Shown one piece after another: positions 8,223 to 17,105 of a stretch of 64,000 nt of DNA. Source of the DNA: an uncultured Lachnospiraceae bacterium (lineage in GTDB: Bacteria; Bacillota; Clostridia; Lachnospirales; Lachnospiraceae); the NCBI GenBank assembly GCA_910587715.1, contig CAJUMV010000007.1, forward strand, positions 40,753-104,752, read 5' to 3'. How positions within the stretch are numbered: position 1 is the first letter of the stretch; each line of letters starts with the position of its first letter. The translations under genes and the position numbers were made by a program. Below the pieces are notes generated by a model that saw only the letters and a program-made list of their open reading frames with translations, did not search any database and had not been told where the DNA came from.

Positions 8223-10332
8223 TTGCAGGGAAAATCATAAACGGAGAGTGTGGGTCTGGATCGTGGCGGTGTTGTCCCAGCTCCTTGCCTACGGCGGCAT
8301 GATGATGATCTATTTAAGCAGAATCAGGAGCTTTCAGGCGGATGGCAGCTACAGAACCGCAGCGCAGTTTCAGGCGGCGATGTATCAGGCGGCAAAGGAC
8401 GCGCTGGCGTTTTCCGACAATTTGTACGGCGTTGTTCTCGTACTGGCGGCTGTTATCGGTATGCAGGGCTTTTCTTATTTGTATGACAGAAGAAAGGTGG
8501 ACATGTACCACAGCGTGCCGGTATCGAAGGATAAGAGGTTTGCGGTAGTTTATCTAAACGGCATTGTGATTTATCTTGCGGCGAATCTGTCCGGTATGAT
8601 TCTGGGCGCGCTCATTGCGGCGGCGCAGGGAGCGGTAAATATGGATGTGGTTGCAAATGCGGGACTTGCTTTTGTGTGGCATCTGTTTTTGTTTCTGGCG
8701 GCCTATCATATGATGATGCTGGCGGTGATGCTGACGGGAAACCGTTTTGTGACGGTCTGTGTGTTTTTGGCGTTTATGCTGTATGATCTTTGTCTGTGGG
8801 GACAGATTGGCACGCTGAAACGAATCTTTTTTGAGACCTATTCCGAATACTATCTGAGTACGGACCCGAAGCTGTCGGTGCTTTATGACTGCATGACAAA
8901 TATCTGGGACATTAAGAACGCGAAGGATGCCGCAGCCGCGGCGGTGATTGCCATGCCTATTGTGGCAAAGTGGATTTTGATTGCAGTGGTGTTTTTGCTG
9001 CTTGCTTATTTTGCCTACAAAAAAAGACCTTCCGAAGCGGCGGGCCGTGCTATGGCGTTTCCGATTACGGAGCCTGTGTTTAAGGTGGCGGTGGCAATCC
9101 CGGTGGCGTTTATGGTGGGCGGAATAGTGTACGATACTTCCTATCAGAATGAAATGCTGCAGGTAGCGGGGATGCTTGCTGGCGGACTGCTTTTCTGCGC
9201 GGCGGCGGAGGTGCTTTTCGATTTCGATATCAGAAGCCTTTTCAAGCATCTGCCCTCGAGCGGCATCGCGCTTGTCGGTATTTTGGCAATATTTAGCGTC
9301 TTTAAATGGGATGTGTTCGGGTATGACAGTTATATACCGGTGCAAAATAAAATCGAGAGTATTGCAATTTCTGCAGACGGGTACTATGATAACTATTGGG
9401 ATAAAAACAGGGAGTATATAGACAAAAACGAGTTTGAAAAGGACAATATGTTTCTGACGGATGCCGCACCTGTTTTGAAGCTGGCGGAGGCGGCGCAGGG
9501 AGCTGACCCGGAGGAGATGGAGGATTGCCGTTATGTGCAGATTCTTTACCGCTTAACGTCGGGCAGGCAGAAAGCCAGAAGCATACGGGTAGATTATGAC
9601 GATCCCGGCACGGAGGAGCTTCTCAATCAGATTTTTTGCACGGACGCCTTTAAGAAAGGCACATTCCAGGGGATTACGGATGAGACTGCCTGCGAGGATG
9701 TGACCCGGATTACCTACACCAACGGTCCGGCGCGAACAGTGATACCGGCGGAGGAAGCGGCAGGGCTTCGCGAAGCATGGATTAAGGATATGGAGCAGTT
9801 TGACTTTACGCTCGTGCGGCATAACCGTCCGTGCGGCAGTCTCTCTTTTGAGTATAAAAACTATAACCAGAGACAGTGGTTTGTGTATGACAGCTTTGAA
9901 AATACGATTGCCGCGCTCAAAAAGCTGCAGGCGTACTATCCGATGGAGCTTGACGCGGCGGACATCGAGTCGGTGACCGTGACCTGCTTCCACAATGAGC
10001 TGACGGAGCAGGAGAACGCAGAGGATGCCGAAATCGAAGCGCGGGCTGTAGCAGAGACATGGGATGGCGATTATACGGATTATACTGTTTCCGAGACTTT
10101 CTACGAGGAGGAGCAGATTGCGCAGATTCTGCCCAACATCTACTGTACATGGATAGACGCGCCGTGGAGCCGTTACAAGGATTTGGATGAAAATTATTCG
10201 ATTGAAGTGGTGTTTAAGCGGGATACGGCATATCCGTATCAGCGGGACAGCTACTATTTCGGCTATTCTTTCTACGCGGGGCAGGTGCCGGAGTTTGTGG
10301 CGGAAGCGACTGCGTATACAGGTCAAACGTGA
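8194..10332 (+). CDS. ABC transporter permease with large extracytoplasmic domain
   Basis: A 712-residue membrane protein. Predicted transmembrane segments lie around residues 18-40 and 85-105, then several between 120 and 290 and two between 295 and 390. After the last membrane segment a ~320-residue soluble, acidic, aromatic-rich domain follows and matches nothing I recognise. The N-terminal half resembles ABC-2-type permeases paired with YtrA/YtrB-like genes, including the DRRKVDMYHSVPVSKDKRF segment near residue 105. GGAGGTGG precedes the ATG inside the ATPase gene. It probably forms the membrane part of an exporter or peptide-stress transporter; the substrate is unknown. Confidence 0.85.
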   Translation: MTSKNSFLANCRENHKRRVWVWIVAVLSQLLAYGGMMMIYLSRIRSFQADGSYRTAAQFQAAMYQAAKDALAFSDNLYGVVLVLAAVIGMQGFSYLYDRRKVDMYHSVPVSKDKRFAVVYLNGIVIYLAANLSGMILGALIAAAQGAVNMDVVANAGLAFVWHLFLFLAAYHMMMLAVMLTGNRFVTVCVFLAFMLYDLCLWGQIGTLKRIFFETYSEYYLSTDPKLSVLYDCMTNIWDIKNAKDAAAAAVIAMPIVAKWILIAVVFLLLAYFAYKKRPSEAAGRAMAFPITEPVFKVAVAIPVAFMVGGIVYDTSYQNEMLQVAGMLAGGLLFCAAAEVLFDFDIRSLFKHLPSSGIALVGILAIFSVFKWDVFGYDSYIPVQNKIESIAISADGYYDNYWDKNREYIDKNEFEKDNMFLTDAAPVLKLAEAAQGADPEEMEDCRYVQILYRLTSGRQKARSIRVDYDDPGTEELLNQIFCTDAFKKGTFQGITDETACEDVTRITYTNGPARTVIPAEEAAGLREAWIKDMEQFDFTLVRHNRPCGSLSFEYKNYNQRQWFVYDSFENTIAALKKLQAYYPMELDAADIESVTVTCFHNELTEQENAEDAEIEARAVAETWDGDYTDYTVSETFYEEEQIAQILPNIYCTWIDAPWSRYKDLDENYSIEVVFKRDTAYPYQRDSYYFGYSFYAGQVPEFVAEATAYTGQT

Positions 10333-10391
10333 GAAGAGTTTCTAACCGCTCGCAGCATAGGCTGCTTCGCGGAGAAACACTAAGTCTCACG
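10328..10391 (+). repeat. Nested 64-bp hairpin element overlapping the permease stop codon
   Basis: Four successive complementary blocks face each other around a 4-base loop: CGTGAGA/TCTCACG, GTTTCT/AGAAAC, CCGC/GCGG and CAGC/GCTG, separated by small internal bulges. The structure starts inside the last codons of the permease gene. No T run follows, so it resembles a folded repeat element or RNA-stability structure more than a plain terminator. Confidence 0.75.
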
Positions 10392-10394
10392 TAA

Positions 10395-10419
10395 GAGAAT
10401 GCCCAGAGTGGGCATTCTC
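10395..10419 (+). terminator. Perfect 10-bp hairpin between exporter operons
   Basis: GAGAATGCCC (10395-10404) and its complement (10410-10419) enclose a 5-base loop. No T tract follows. With the larger hairpin just upstream it probably ends or attenuates the first exporter transcript. Confidence 0.55.
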
Positions 10420-10459
10420 CGTGTGGTAAATAATTTAAGAGGATTGAAGGGAAACAGAC

Positions 10460-11212
10460 GTGGACAGTAACAGGTGGGATGAACCTGTGATTCAGGTGAA
10501 GGATTTATATAAGATATACCGGGTCGGAGAGGAGAGGGTGCGCGCCCTAAACGGGGTCAGCTTCTCCATCAGGCGGGGGTGCTTCTGCTCGATTGTGGGC
10601 GCCTCCGGCTCCGGCAAGTCCACGCTGCTCAATATGCTGGCGGGACTGGAAAAGCCTACCAAGGGCGAAATCGTAATCGCTGGCGAGCACATGGAGAAAA
10701 AGACGGAGAACCAGCTTGTTGCCTTTCGCAGAGAGCATATCGGGTTTATCTTCCAGTCCTTCAATCTGATGGGCACCATGAACGCCATCGAGAACGTGGC
10801 GCTGCCCCTGACCTTTCAGGGTATGGACAAGAAGAGCCGCAACAAAAAGGCGGAGGAGATGCTGGATCTGGTGGGGCTGACCAAACATAAAAGACACCGC
10901 CCGAACCAGATGTCCGGCGGACAGCAGCAGCGCGTGGGCGTGGCTAGGGCGTTGGTGGTGGAGCCGGAGATCATCTTTGCGGACGAGCCCACGGGAAACC
11001 TTGATTCCAACACTTCCGTGGAGGTGATGAACCTGATGAAGCGGGTGGTGCGGGAGAAAAACCAGACGCTGGTGATGGTGACCCACGACAATTATCTGGC
11101 AGGCTTTGCGGATATCGTCATCCGAATCCGGGACGGGAAGATTCTGGAGATTGACGAGAGAAGCGGAGAGGATATGCCGGAGGAGATCATGGTAAAGGAG
11201 TCGGTGACATGA
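10460..11212 (+). CDS. MacB/LolD-type ABC transporter ATP-binding protein
   Basis: A 250-residue ATPase starting with GTG. Walker A is GASGSGKST, the signature MSGGQQQRVGVARAL and Walker B IIFADEPTGNLDS, followed by the H-loop THD. This is the MacB/LolD/SalX class, which powers FtsX-type permeases rather than channel transporters. An AAGGGA sequence lies about eight bases before the start. The FtsX permease at 13209 is the likely partner, and the anchored CARDB-like protein encoded between them the likely third component. Confidence 0.93.
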   Translation: MDSNRWDEPVIQVKDLYKIYRVGEERVRALNGVSFSIRRGCFCSIVGASGSGKSTLLNMLAGLEKPTKGEIVIAGEHMEKKTENQLVAFRREHIGFIFQSFNLMGTMNAIENVALPLTFQGMDKKSRNKKAEEMLDLVGLTKHKRHRPNQMSGGQQQRVGVARALVVEPEIIFADEPTGNLDSNTSVEVMNLMKRVVREKNQTLVMVTHDNYLAGFADIVIRIRDGKILEIDERSGEDMPEEIMVKESVT

Positions 11213-11346
11213 CAGGTGCGTGCGAAAGCTGATTGCGGTGCAGGCGGGGAAAAGCTATTATAGAGGATTGATCAAACGATAGAAAAGTATCAACAGGCAG
11301 GATAGAAACAAAACGAAAAGGTTTGGAAATTGGAAGGGCAGGAAAA

Positions 11347-13137
11347 ATGAGAGGGAAAATGGAGAGGCGTAGGAGAGCAGTCAGGCATCTGGCAGGCGGA
11401 TTGGCTTGCCTGTTTTTGGCGTTAACGGTGTTTGGGCAGGCAGGAGCCAGTGACGGTGCCTCCGTGGTATACGCGGAAGAGAACAAGGAGAGCGTCAGCG
11501 AGAACGAGATTAAATATGTGGAACGCTCCTCTGACCGGGTGATCACGGACGACGACCGCTTCGATGCCGACGAGGATTTGCTGTACTACATGCAGAGTCT
11601 GGAGGTGCGTTATCATCTGGATGAGAAGGTGATGGAGGGGCTGCACAAGCTCTTTGACAGTGCGGTCTACTATATCGCCAACACGGATATGTCGCTGACG
11701 GAGCTGTGGTCTTATGTGTCCTCCGTAAAGGGCAATATGGAATCCGCGGCGATCGCGAAGGTGACTCAGACGACCAGCGAATTTATACAGGTGGCGGACA
11801 ACTGGCAGACGCCGGTTGTGAGTTACGGGCAAGGCGTATCCATCGTGCTGCCTATCGTCAATTTCGGAACGGAGGAGTTAAACGACCTGATCGTGGAGCC
11901 GGTGATTTCCACGCTGGTGACAGAGTGGCCGTTTGAGCCGGATACCACAAACTATCTCCAGACAGAGCCGTTTATTCCCGGCTGCCAGACGAAAGAGGCG
12001 GCGATGGCGAACCGCCGTGAGTTTACCTTCCATTTTAAGACGAGAAGCGATGTGATGACGGGGTATTATCCCCTGAAATTTAAGATATCCTATACCAAGG
12101 CAGGCATCCGCAGCGAGGAGCCGGCAGAGCTTACGGTGTTTGTAAAGACCATCGGCAAGCCTGGCAGCGGTATCATCGGCGGCAACGGGCAGGAAACGTC
12201 CGGCTCCAAACCACGTATTGTTGTAACTGGTTTTGAGACGAATCCGGCAAAGGTCTTTGCAGGGGAAACCTTTACGCTGATGATTCATGTAAAGAATACT
12301 TCCAAGGATACAACGGTGACCAATGTGCTTTTTGATATGCAGGCGGCGCAGGAGGGGGAGGATAAGACAAACACCTATTCCGCATTCCTGCCCACGTCCG
12401 GATCCAGCTCTGTCTATATGGAGCAGATTGCGCCGGACACCTCGGCGGATATCGAGATTGAAATGACTGCAAAGGCGGATCTGGCGCAGAAGCCTTATGT
12501 CCTTGACGTCAATATGAAATATGACGCGGGCACGGTGTTCGATTTAACGGATAAGGCGAGCGTGTCGATTCCGATTATGCAGGAGAGCCGTTTTGATACG
12601 AGCATTCCGGAGGTGGTACCCGACAGCATCGAGGTGGGTTCCCAGTCAAATGTAATGTTCAGCATTTACAATACGGGAAAGACGACCCTCTATAACGTGC
12701 AGGTGAAATTTATCGCGGATTCCATCGCGGAGGCGTCGGCATTTGTGGGCAATCTCCAGTCCGGCAATACGGGGAATGTGGATGTGATGCTGACCGGCGC
12801 TGCGGCGACCATGGACGACGGCATTGTGAAGCTGGAAATCTCCTACGAGGACGACGCAGGCAATGTGACCACGGCGGAGAAGGAGATTACCCTTTTCGTC
12901 ACGGAGCCCATGATGGACGATATGATGATGGGTGATGATATGATGGGCGACGATATGATGATGGAAGGTGAAGAGGGCGGCAAGGGAAATACAGGCATCA
13001 TTGTGGGCAGCGTCTCCGGAGTGGTGGCGCTGGCAGGAGCAGGTCTTGGCGTATTCCTTAAGCTTCGCAAAAAGAAAAAGGCGGCAGCAGCGGAGGCGGC
13101 GGAGCTTGCGGCATTAGAGAAAGAGCTGAATGAATAA
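11347..13137 (+). CDS. Secreted, membrane-anchored CARDB-like protein of a MacB-type exporter
   Basis: A 596-residue protein. A signal peptide (basic start, hydrophobic core ~16-35, Ala-rich end) is followed by ~75 residues of helix-rich sequence. Several beta-rich repeats then resemble CARDB/COG1361 Ig-like domains (FETNPAKVFAGETFTLMIHVKNTS and a second at SIEVGSQSNVMFSIYNTGKT). Around residues 521-538 is a short linker of almost only Met, Asp and Gly, then one transmembrane helix (~543-566) and a Lys-rich cytoplasmic tail with Ala/Glu residues. It lies between the ATPase and permease genes, so it probably acts outside the membrane as an adaptor or substrate-binding part. The ATG at 11347 follows AGG; 11359 is possible. 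Confidence 0.75.
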   Translation: MRGKMERRRRAVRHLAGGLACLFLALTVFGQAGASDGASVVYAEENKESVSENEIKYVERSSDRVITDDDRFDADEDLLYYMQSLEVRYHLDEKVMEGLHKLFDSAVYYIANTDMSLTELWSYVSSVKGNMESAAIAKVTQTTSEFIQVADNWQTPVVSYGQGVSIVLPIVNFGTEELNDLIVEPVISTLVTEWPFEPDTTNYLQTEPFIPGCQTKEAAMANRREFTFHFKTRSDVMTGYYPLKFKISYTKAGIRSEEPAELTVFVKTIGKPGSGIIGGNGQETSGSKPRIVVTGFETNPAKVFAGETFTLMIHVKNTSKDTTVTNVLFDMQAAQEGEDKTNTYSAFLPTSGSSSVYMEQIAPDTSADIEIEMTAKADLAQKPYVLDVNMKYDAGTVFDLTDKASVSIPIMQESRFDTSIPEVVPDSIEVGSQSNVMFSIYNTGKTTLYNVQVKFIADSIAEASAFVGNLQSGNTGNVDVMLTGAAATMDDGIVKLEISYEDDAGNVTTAEKEITLFVTEPMMDDMMMGDDMMGDDMMMEGEEGGKGNTGIIVGSVSGVVALAGAGLGVFLKLRKKKKAAAAEAAELAALEKELNE

Positions 13138-13208
13138 AGGAAGCAGAAAAAGACGAAATGACAGAAGGGACTGTACGGACAGTCGGATGGTGATAGAGTG
13201 GGGGCCGC

Positions 13209-14546
13209 ATGAAGTTTCTTGATTTGCTGCGGATGAGCAGCAGTAATCTCTGGAAAAGAAAAGTGAGAACAATCCTGACGGTGCTTGGCGTGGTGATCGG
13301 CGTGGCGTCCATCGTGGTCATGGTGTCGCTGGGTTTGGGACTAAGCCGTTCCCTGATGGCGCAGTACGAGTCCTACGGAAGCCTGACCCAGATTACGGTG
13401 AACGAGCCTTGGGGCGATTCTTCCTCGGAGGAGGTGAAGCGTCTGGACCAGAAGCTGATTGACGAGATTCTGGCAATGGAGCATGTGGAGTCGGTGTACC
13501 CCATGCTGCGGACGCAGGCGCTTGCCAAATACGGGAGCTACGAGGGTTATCTGCAGTTACAGGGACTGCCGAAGGAATATTTTGAAGAAATAAATATCGA
13601 GGTGGGAGGGGGGCAGCTTCCGGGAAACGACGAGAAACTGACTTTTTTCTATGGCTGTGAAGTCTTACAGAATTTTTATAATCCAAAAGGGAATGGCATG
13701 GGAGGGCCGCCGGATATTGATCTGATGAAGGATCCGATTTTTGTGATTTTTGATATGGACGCCTACTATGAGGCGGGTTCCACGGATGAGAACGGGCAGA
13801 CGAAGAAGCCACCGAAGAAATACCTGATTGAGACATGCGGTGTGGAGGCGTCTCCCGGGGAGGATCAGTGGTCGCAGTACGGCTGGTATACCTTTTGTGA
13901 TATCGACCAGCTCATGGCGGAGTTGAAAAAAATCTTCAAGAATAAGGTGATTCCCGGACAGCCTTCAACGAAGACGGGAAAGCCATATAAGGAAATTTTT
14001 TACAGCCAGCTTCTGGTGAACGTGGACAGCATGGACAATGTGGTGGCTTTGCAGAAATCGCTGACGGATTTAGGCTATGACGCCTACAGCCAGGCGGAGT
14101 GGGTAGAGTCTGAGCAGAAGACCATGGGTTATATTCAGGCGGTGCTCGGCGGCATCGGCGCGGTGTCGCTGTTCGTAGCGGCTATCGGCATCACCAACAC
14201 GATGATGATGTCCATTTATGAGCGCACCAAGGAAATCGGCGTGATGAAAGTGCTGGGGTGTGATTTGCGCAATATTCGCAGCCTATTTCTGATGGAAGCT
14301 GGGTTTATCGGGTTTATTGGCGGCGTGATCGGGTTGATTTTAAGCTTTATCCTGTCCGTGGTGATCAATAAGGTGGCGGCGAACGCCAATGAGTATATGA
14401 ATACTTCGGGCGGTATTTCCTATATTCCCATCTGGCTGGTGTTTCTGTCACTGGTGTTTGCGGTGATGGTCGGCATGGTGGCGGGGTTTTTCCCGGCGAG
14501 AAGGGCGATGCGGCTGAGTCCGCTGGCGGCGATACGGAACGAATAA
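13209..14546 (+). CDS. MacB/FtsX-type ABC transporter permease
   Basis: A 445-residue permease. The N-terminal helix (KVRTILTVLGVVIGVASIVVMVSLG) precedes a ~250-residue extracytoplasmic MacB-periplasmic-core-like domain. Three C-terminal helices then form the FtsX domain (GAVSLFVAAIGITNTMMMS, then YERTKEIGVMKVLG and two further helices). This is the four-helix MacB topology, which transmits ATP-driven movement across the membrane rather than forming a pore. It is 71 bases downstream of the CARDB-like gene in the same direction. The RBS is weak (GTGGGGG). Confidence 0.9.
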   Translation: MKFLDLLRMSSSNLWKRKVRTILTVLGVVIGVASIVVMVSLGLGLSRSLMAQYESYGSLTQITVNEPWGDSSSEEVKRLDQKLIDEILAMEHVESVYPMLRTQALAKYGSYEGYLQLQGLPKEYFEEINIEVGGGQLPGNDEKLTFFYGCEVLQNFYNPKGNGMGGPPDIDLMKDPIFVIFDMDAYYEAGSTDENGQTKKPPKKYLIETCGVEASPGEDQWSQYGWYTFCDIDQLMAELKKIFKNKVIPGQPSTKTGKPYKEIFYSQLLVNVDSMDNVVALQKSLTDLGYDAYSQAEWVESEQKTMGYIQAVLGGIGAVSLFVAAIGITNTMMMSIYERTKEIGVMKVLGCDLRNIRSLFLMEAGFIGFIGGVIGLILSFILSVVINKVAANANEYMNTSGGISYIPIWLVFLSLVFAVMVGMVAGFFPARRAMRLSPLAAIRNE

Positions 14547-14558
14547 TAACGTAAAAAG

Positions 14559-14754
14559 ATAATTGCGAAACTCCTTCATGTGTGTTGGAATTGAGCAAAT
14601 AGCATAATCAACGCAGACGCGCTTGCGCTCCGTTCCAAACGTAATGGTACTAGACTCGAAAATACCTCGTCAAGTACCAACGTTTTCCAAGGGTCTGCTT
14701 ATGATTATGCTATTCGCTCAATAAATACCGTGATGTGATGAGTTTCGCAATTAT
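14559..14754. repeat. ~196-bp long imperfect palindrome (folded repeat/MITE-like)
   Basis: The whole stretch folds on itself. 14559-14573 is the exact complement of 14740-14754 (15 bp); 14591-14610 pairs with 14702-14721 (19 of 20); GCAGAC at 14613 pairs with GTCTGC at 14693; AAACGT at 14637 with ACGTTT at 14680; GGTACT at 14646 with AGTACC at 14673. The tip lies near 14662. It fills the gap between the MacB-like permease and the lipoprotein gene and encodes nothing. It may be a snap-back MITE, a bidirectional transcription barrier or a structured RNA. Confidence 0.85.
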
Positions 14755-14792
14755 TTATGTGACAATGCGAACTGCGTATGGAGGGTTTGTGA

Positions 14793-15800
14793 ATGCGGAA
14801 GAAAATGGCGATTTTAGCGGGAGTTTGTGTGCTGGGGCTTTGTGTTGGGTGCGGGCAGCGGGAGGATGACGCGGCACAGGGGCAGGTGATTTCTGAGGCG
14901 TCGGGCGAGGCGGATGCTTCAGTGGCGGAGAACGACGGTGCGGAGGCTGACGGCGAAGGCGGTCCGTCCGGCAGGGATGTTTTGCCTGATGCGAATGGCG
15001 GGCTGGCGGATGTGGCAGAGGCTGCGGAGACGGAAGCAGACAGCGGGCATGTGCAGCCTGCAGATGCAGATGACGGGGTACAGGCGGGGCTGGAAAGCGG
15101 GGAGGCGTCCCCGTCTGTGAAAGAGAAAAAGGGGCTGGAGATACCCGAAAACGGCAGGCGGCTGACGGCGGAGGAGCTGGCGGTGTATACGGAGTGGCTA
15201 CAGGATCATTCCAATTATGGATTCCTTTTGTCCGATTGGGAGAATCCGGCGCAGATCGATCTCTATCAGGTGTTTTACAGCAGTGCGGGAGTTGGGAGAC
15301 CGGGAACAGAGGAGGAGAAGCGGGCGCATTTGGAGCGATGGAATCAGGAGGAGATTGAGACGGATTTCGGCGCCATAGATAAGGCGGCTGTGGACGCTCT
15401 GCTTCTGGAAAAAGTGGGGTATACCTACGACGAACTCGTGACAAATGGCAGCAGGGGGATGGAGGACTGGTATTATGCGGAGACGGACAGCTTCTGTTCG
15501 GAGAGCGGGGATACCAATTACTGCCAGTTTATATGTACGGACGGTGTGAGCAATGAGGACGGCACGGTTGTCACGCTGCAATGCGACGGGGACGACTGGG
15601 TGCGGACATGCGAGGTGAAAGTGAGCGTCGAGTCGGGGCGGTTTCTCGGCAATCATATTGCGGAGGGGTGGATTCGCGACACGGAAGGATTTGTAGAGAG
15701 GCATACAGAAGAGAGGGGCGACTGTCTGATTGAAGCGTCAGTTTTTGAGAATTTAAACATGGATGCGGACGTCTCCGCGGTGGAAATATTTCTGGTGTAA
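14793..15800 (+). CDS. Lipoprotein of unknown function
   Basis: A 335-residue protein with a lipoprotein signal peptide (short basic start, hydrophobic ~5-17, lipobox LCVGC with Cys20). A ~100-residue acidic, low-complexity Ala/Gly/Asp/Glu spacer follows, as often separates a lipid anchor from an outer domain. The C-terminal ~200 residues are a single globular domain (LTAEELAVYTEWLQDHSNYGF, then a FYSSAGVG segment) of a kind I associate with Lachnospiraceae lipoproteins without assigned role. Four cysteines in that domain could form disulfides. TGGAGGG precedes the ATG. Lgt at 63024 would attach the lipid. It is isolated by the long palindrome upstream. Confidence 0.8.
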   Translation: MRKKMAILAGVCVLGLCVGCGQREDDAAQGQVISEASGEADASVAENDGAEADGEGGPSGRDVLPDANGGLADVAEAAETEADSGHVQPADADDGVQAGLESGEASPSVKEKKGLEIPENGRRLTAEELAVYTEWLQDHSNYGFLLSDWENPAQIDLYQVFYSSAGVGRPGTEEEKRAHLERWNQEEIETDFGAIDKAAVDALLLEKVGYTYDELVTNGSRGMEDWYYAETDSFCSESGDTNYCQFICTDGVSNEDGTVVTLQCDGDDWVRTCEVKVSVESGRFLGNHIAEGWIRDTEGFVERHTEERGDCLIEASVFENLNMDADVSAVEIFLV

Positions 15801-15941
15801 CGGAGAGGTTTTTTACAGACAATAGTGTTAGGTTAAAGTAATTTGAAAAATGCTTGCTTTTTTCTCCGGAAATGTTGTATGATAGATTTACATAAGTATT
15901 TATTATGGTAATCTTGCACAACATAGGATGGAGGAGTGGGC

Positions 15942-17033
15942 ATGAAAAAATACAAAAGATTGGCAAAGATATGCATGACGGCTCTTGCCGCCTGTGGGAT
16001 GCTGCTTGCGCCTGCGGCGGCAATGAAGGTGCAGGCGGAGGAAGTCATCGCCACGGTGCAGGGTAAGGTGATGGAGGGAACGACCTCCAAGTTGTTATAT
16101 CTGGACACCTCGGACGGAAAAATGGAGATAAAGATTGACGGCAGCACCAGCACAGGCAACTGTAAGATGCTTTTGCCGGATAAGAAGATCAGCGTGTCGG
16201 TGGCAAATGGGAACGACGGTTATCTCCATGCGGTTTCAATCTCAGAGAGTGGGGAAAATCCCAGCGTGGAACTGGATACCTCAAAGGTTTCCAATGTGGT
16301 CGGGACAGTGAATGATAAGACGACAGAAGATGTGCTGCATTTGGATACGGCGCAGGGCGAGATGGAGTTAAAAATTGACAAGAACACGGATCTTAGCAAC
16401 TGTTCCGTTCTGGTGGTTTCCGGGAAATATGTGGTGAGCTGTGCGAGAGGCGAGGATGCCTACATGCATGCCATCAGCATTGCGGATGTGGCGGCGGCGC
16501 CCGCCCCCTCAACGGACATGTCTCAGACGGGAACGGCATCCCAGACGTACACGCAGACGCCGGTGGTGAATCCCACAGGCGAGACGAGATCCGTGACGGG
16601 CACGGTGAAGGATAACACGGAGGAGTCAACACTTTATCTGGCAACTTCCGAGGGGACTTTTACTTTTAAAATTGACGACAGCACGGACACGTCCAAAGGG
16701 ATGGTTCTGACGCCGGACAATAAGCTGATGGTTACTTATTTCAGAGGCTCGGACAGCAATCTCCACGTGGCGTCGATTGTGGGTGTGAAAGACAGTTCCT
16801 CGGCTTCGGTGGACACTTCGTCGCGGGCTACGGTAATTGGCACGGTCAAGGCAAAGTCTACGGAGAATGTTCTTGTTCTGGATACTTCCGCGGGTGAGAT
16901 GGAATTGAAAATGGACAAGGTGGCAGGACCGTCCGGCTGCAAGGTTCTGGTGGAGGACAAGAAGGTTTCCGTGACCTGTTCCAGAGGGGATGATGCGTAT
17001 ATGCACGCACTCACGATTACGGCAGTAAAGTAA
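15942..17033 (+). CDS. Secreted protein made of four 63-residue repeats
   Basis: A 363-residue protein with a signal peptide (residues 1-32, cleavage likely after VQA). The rest is four diverged copies of one beta-rich domain at about 39-101, 119-181, 218-280 and 298-360. Each copy starts G-K/T-V, contains LYLDTS-type and MELKID-type strands, and ends with (Y/N)-(L/M)-H-(A/V)-x-(S/T)-I. Copies 1, 2 and 4 keep a Cys at the same place (C74, C154, C333) and copy 3 does not. Thr/Ser/Pro-rich linkers join the copies. No anchor is visible, so it is probably released or wall-associated. I know no function. The ATG at 15942 follows GGAGG (15930-15934). Confidence 0.75.
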   Translation: MKKYKRLAKICMTALAACGMLLAPAAAMKVQAEEVIATVQGKVMEGTTSKLLYLDTSDGKMEIKIDGSTSTGNCKMLLPDKKISVSVANGNDGYLHAVSISESGENPSVELDTSKVSNVVGTVNDKTTEDVLHLDTAQGEMELKIDKNTDLSNCSVLVVSGKYVVSCARGEDAYMHAISIADVAAAPAPSTDMSQTGTASQTYTQTPVVNPTGETRSVTGTVKDNTEESTLYLATSEGTFTFKIDDSTDTSKGMVLTPDNKLMVTYFRGSDSNLHVASIVGVKDSSSASVDTSSRATVIGTVKAKSTENVLVLDTSAGEMELKMDKVAGPSGCKVLVEDKKVSVTCSRGDDAYMHALTITAVK

Positions 17034-17054
17034 ATAAATGAAATACATGATTTG

Positions 17055-17103
17055 AACCTCCTTTGCGCATACTAGATACAAAAAGTGCGCAGAGGAGGTT
17101 TTT
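17055..17103 (+). promoter_or_regulatory. Hairpin covering the enolase ribosome binding site
   Basis: 17055-17069 (AACCTCCTTTGCGCA) pairs with 17086-17100 over 15 bases with one G-U pair, and five T follow (17099-17103). The right arm contains AGGAGG, the RBS of the gene starting at 17106. It has the shape of an intrinsic terminator for the upstream gene and, in any transcript reading through, would hide the enolase RBS. Confidence 0.75.
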
Positions 17104-17105
17104 AT

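Noticed and set aside
17085..17105. GTG at 17085 as the start of enolase
   Set aside because: It lies in the hairpin arm upstream of AGGAGG; ATG 17106 is correctly spaced and starts the family-like sequence.
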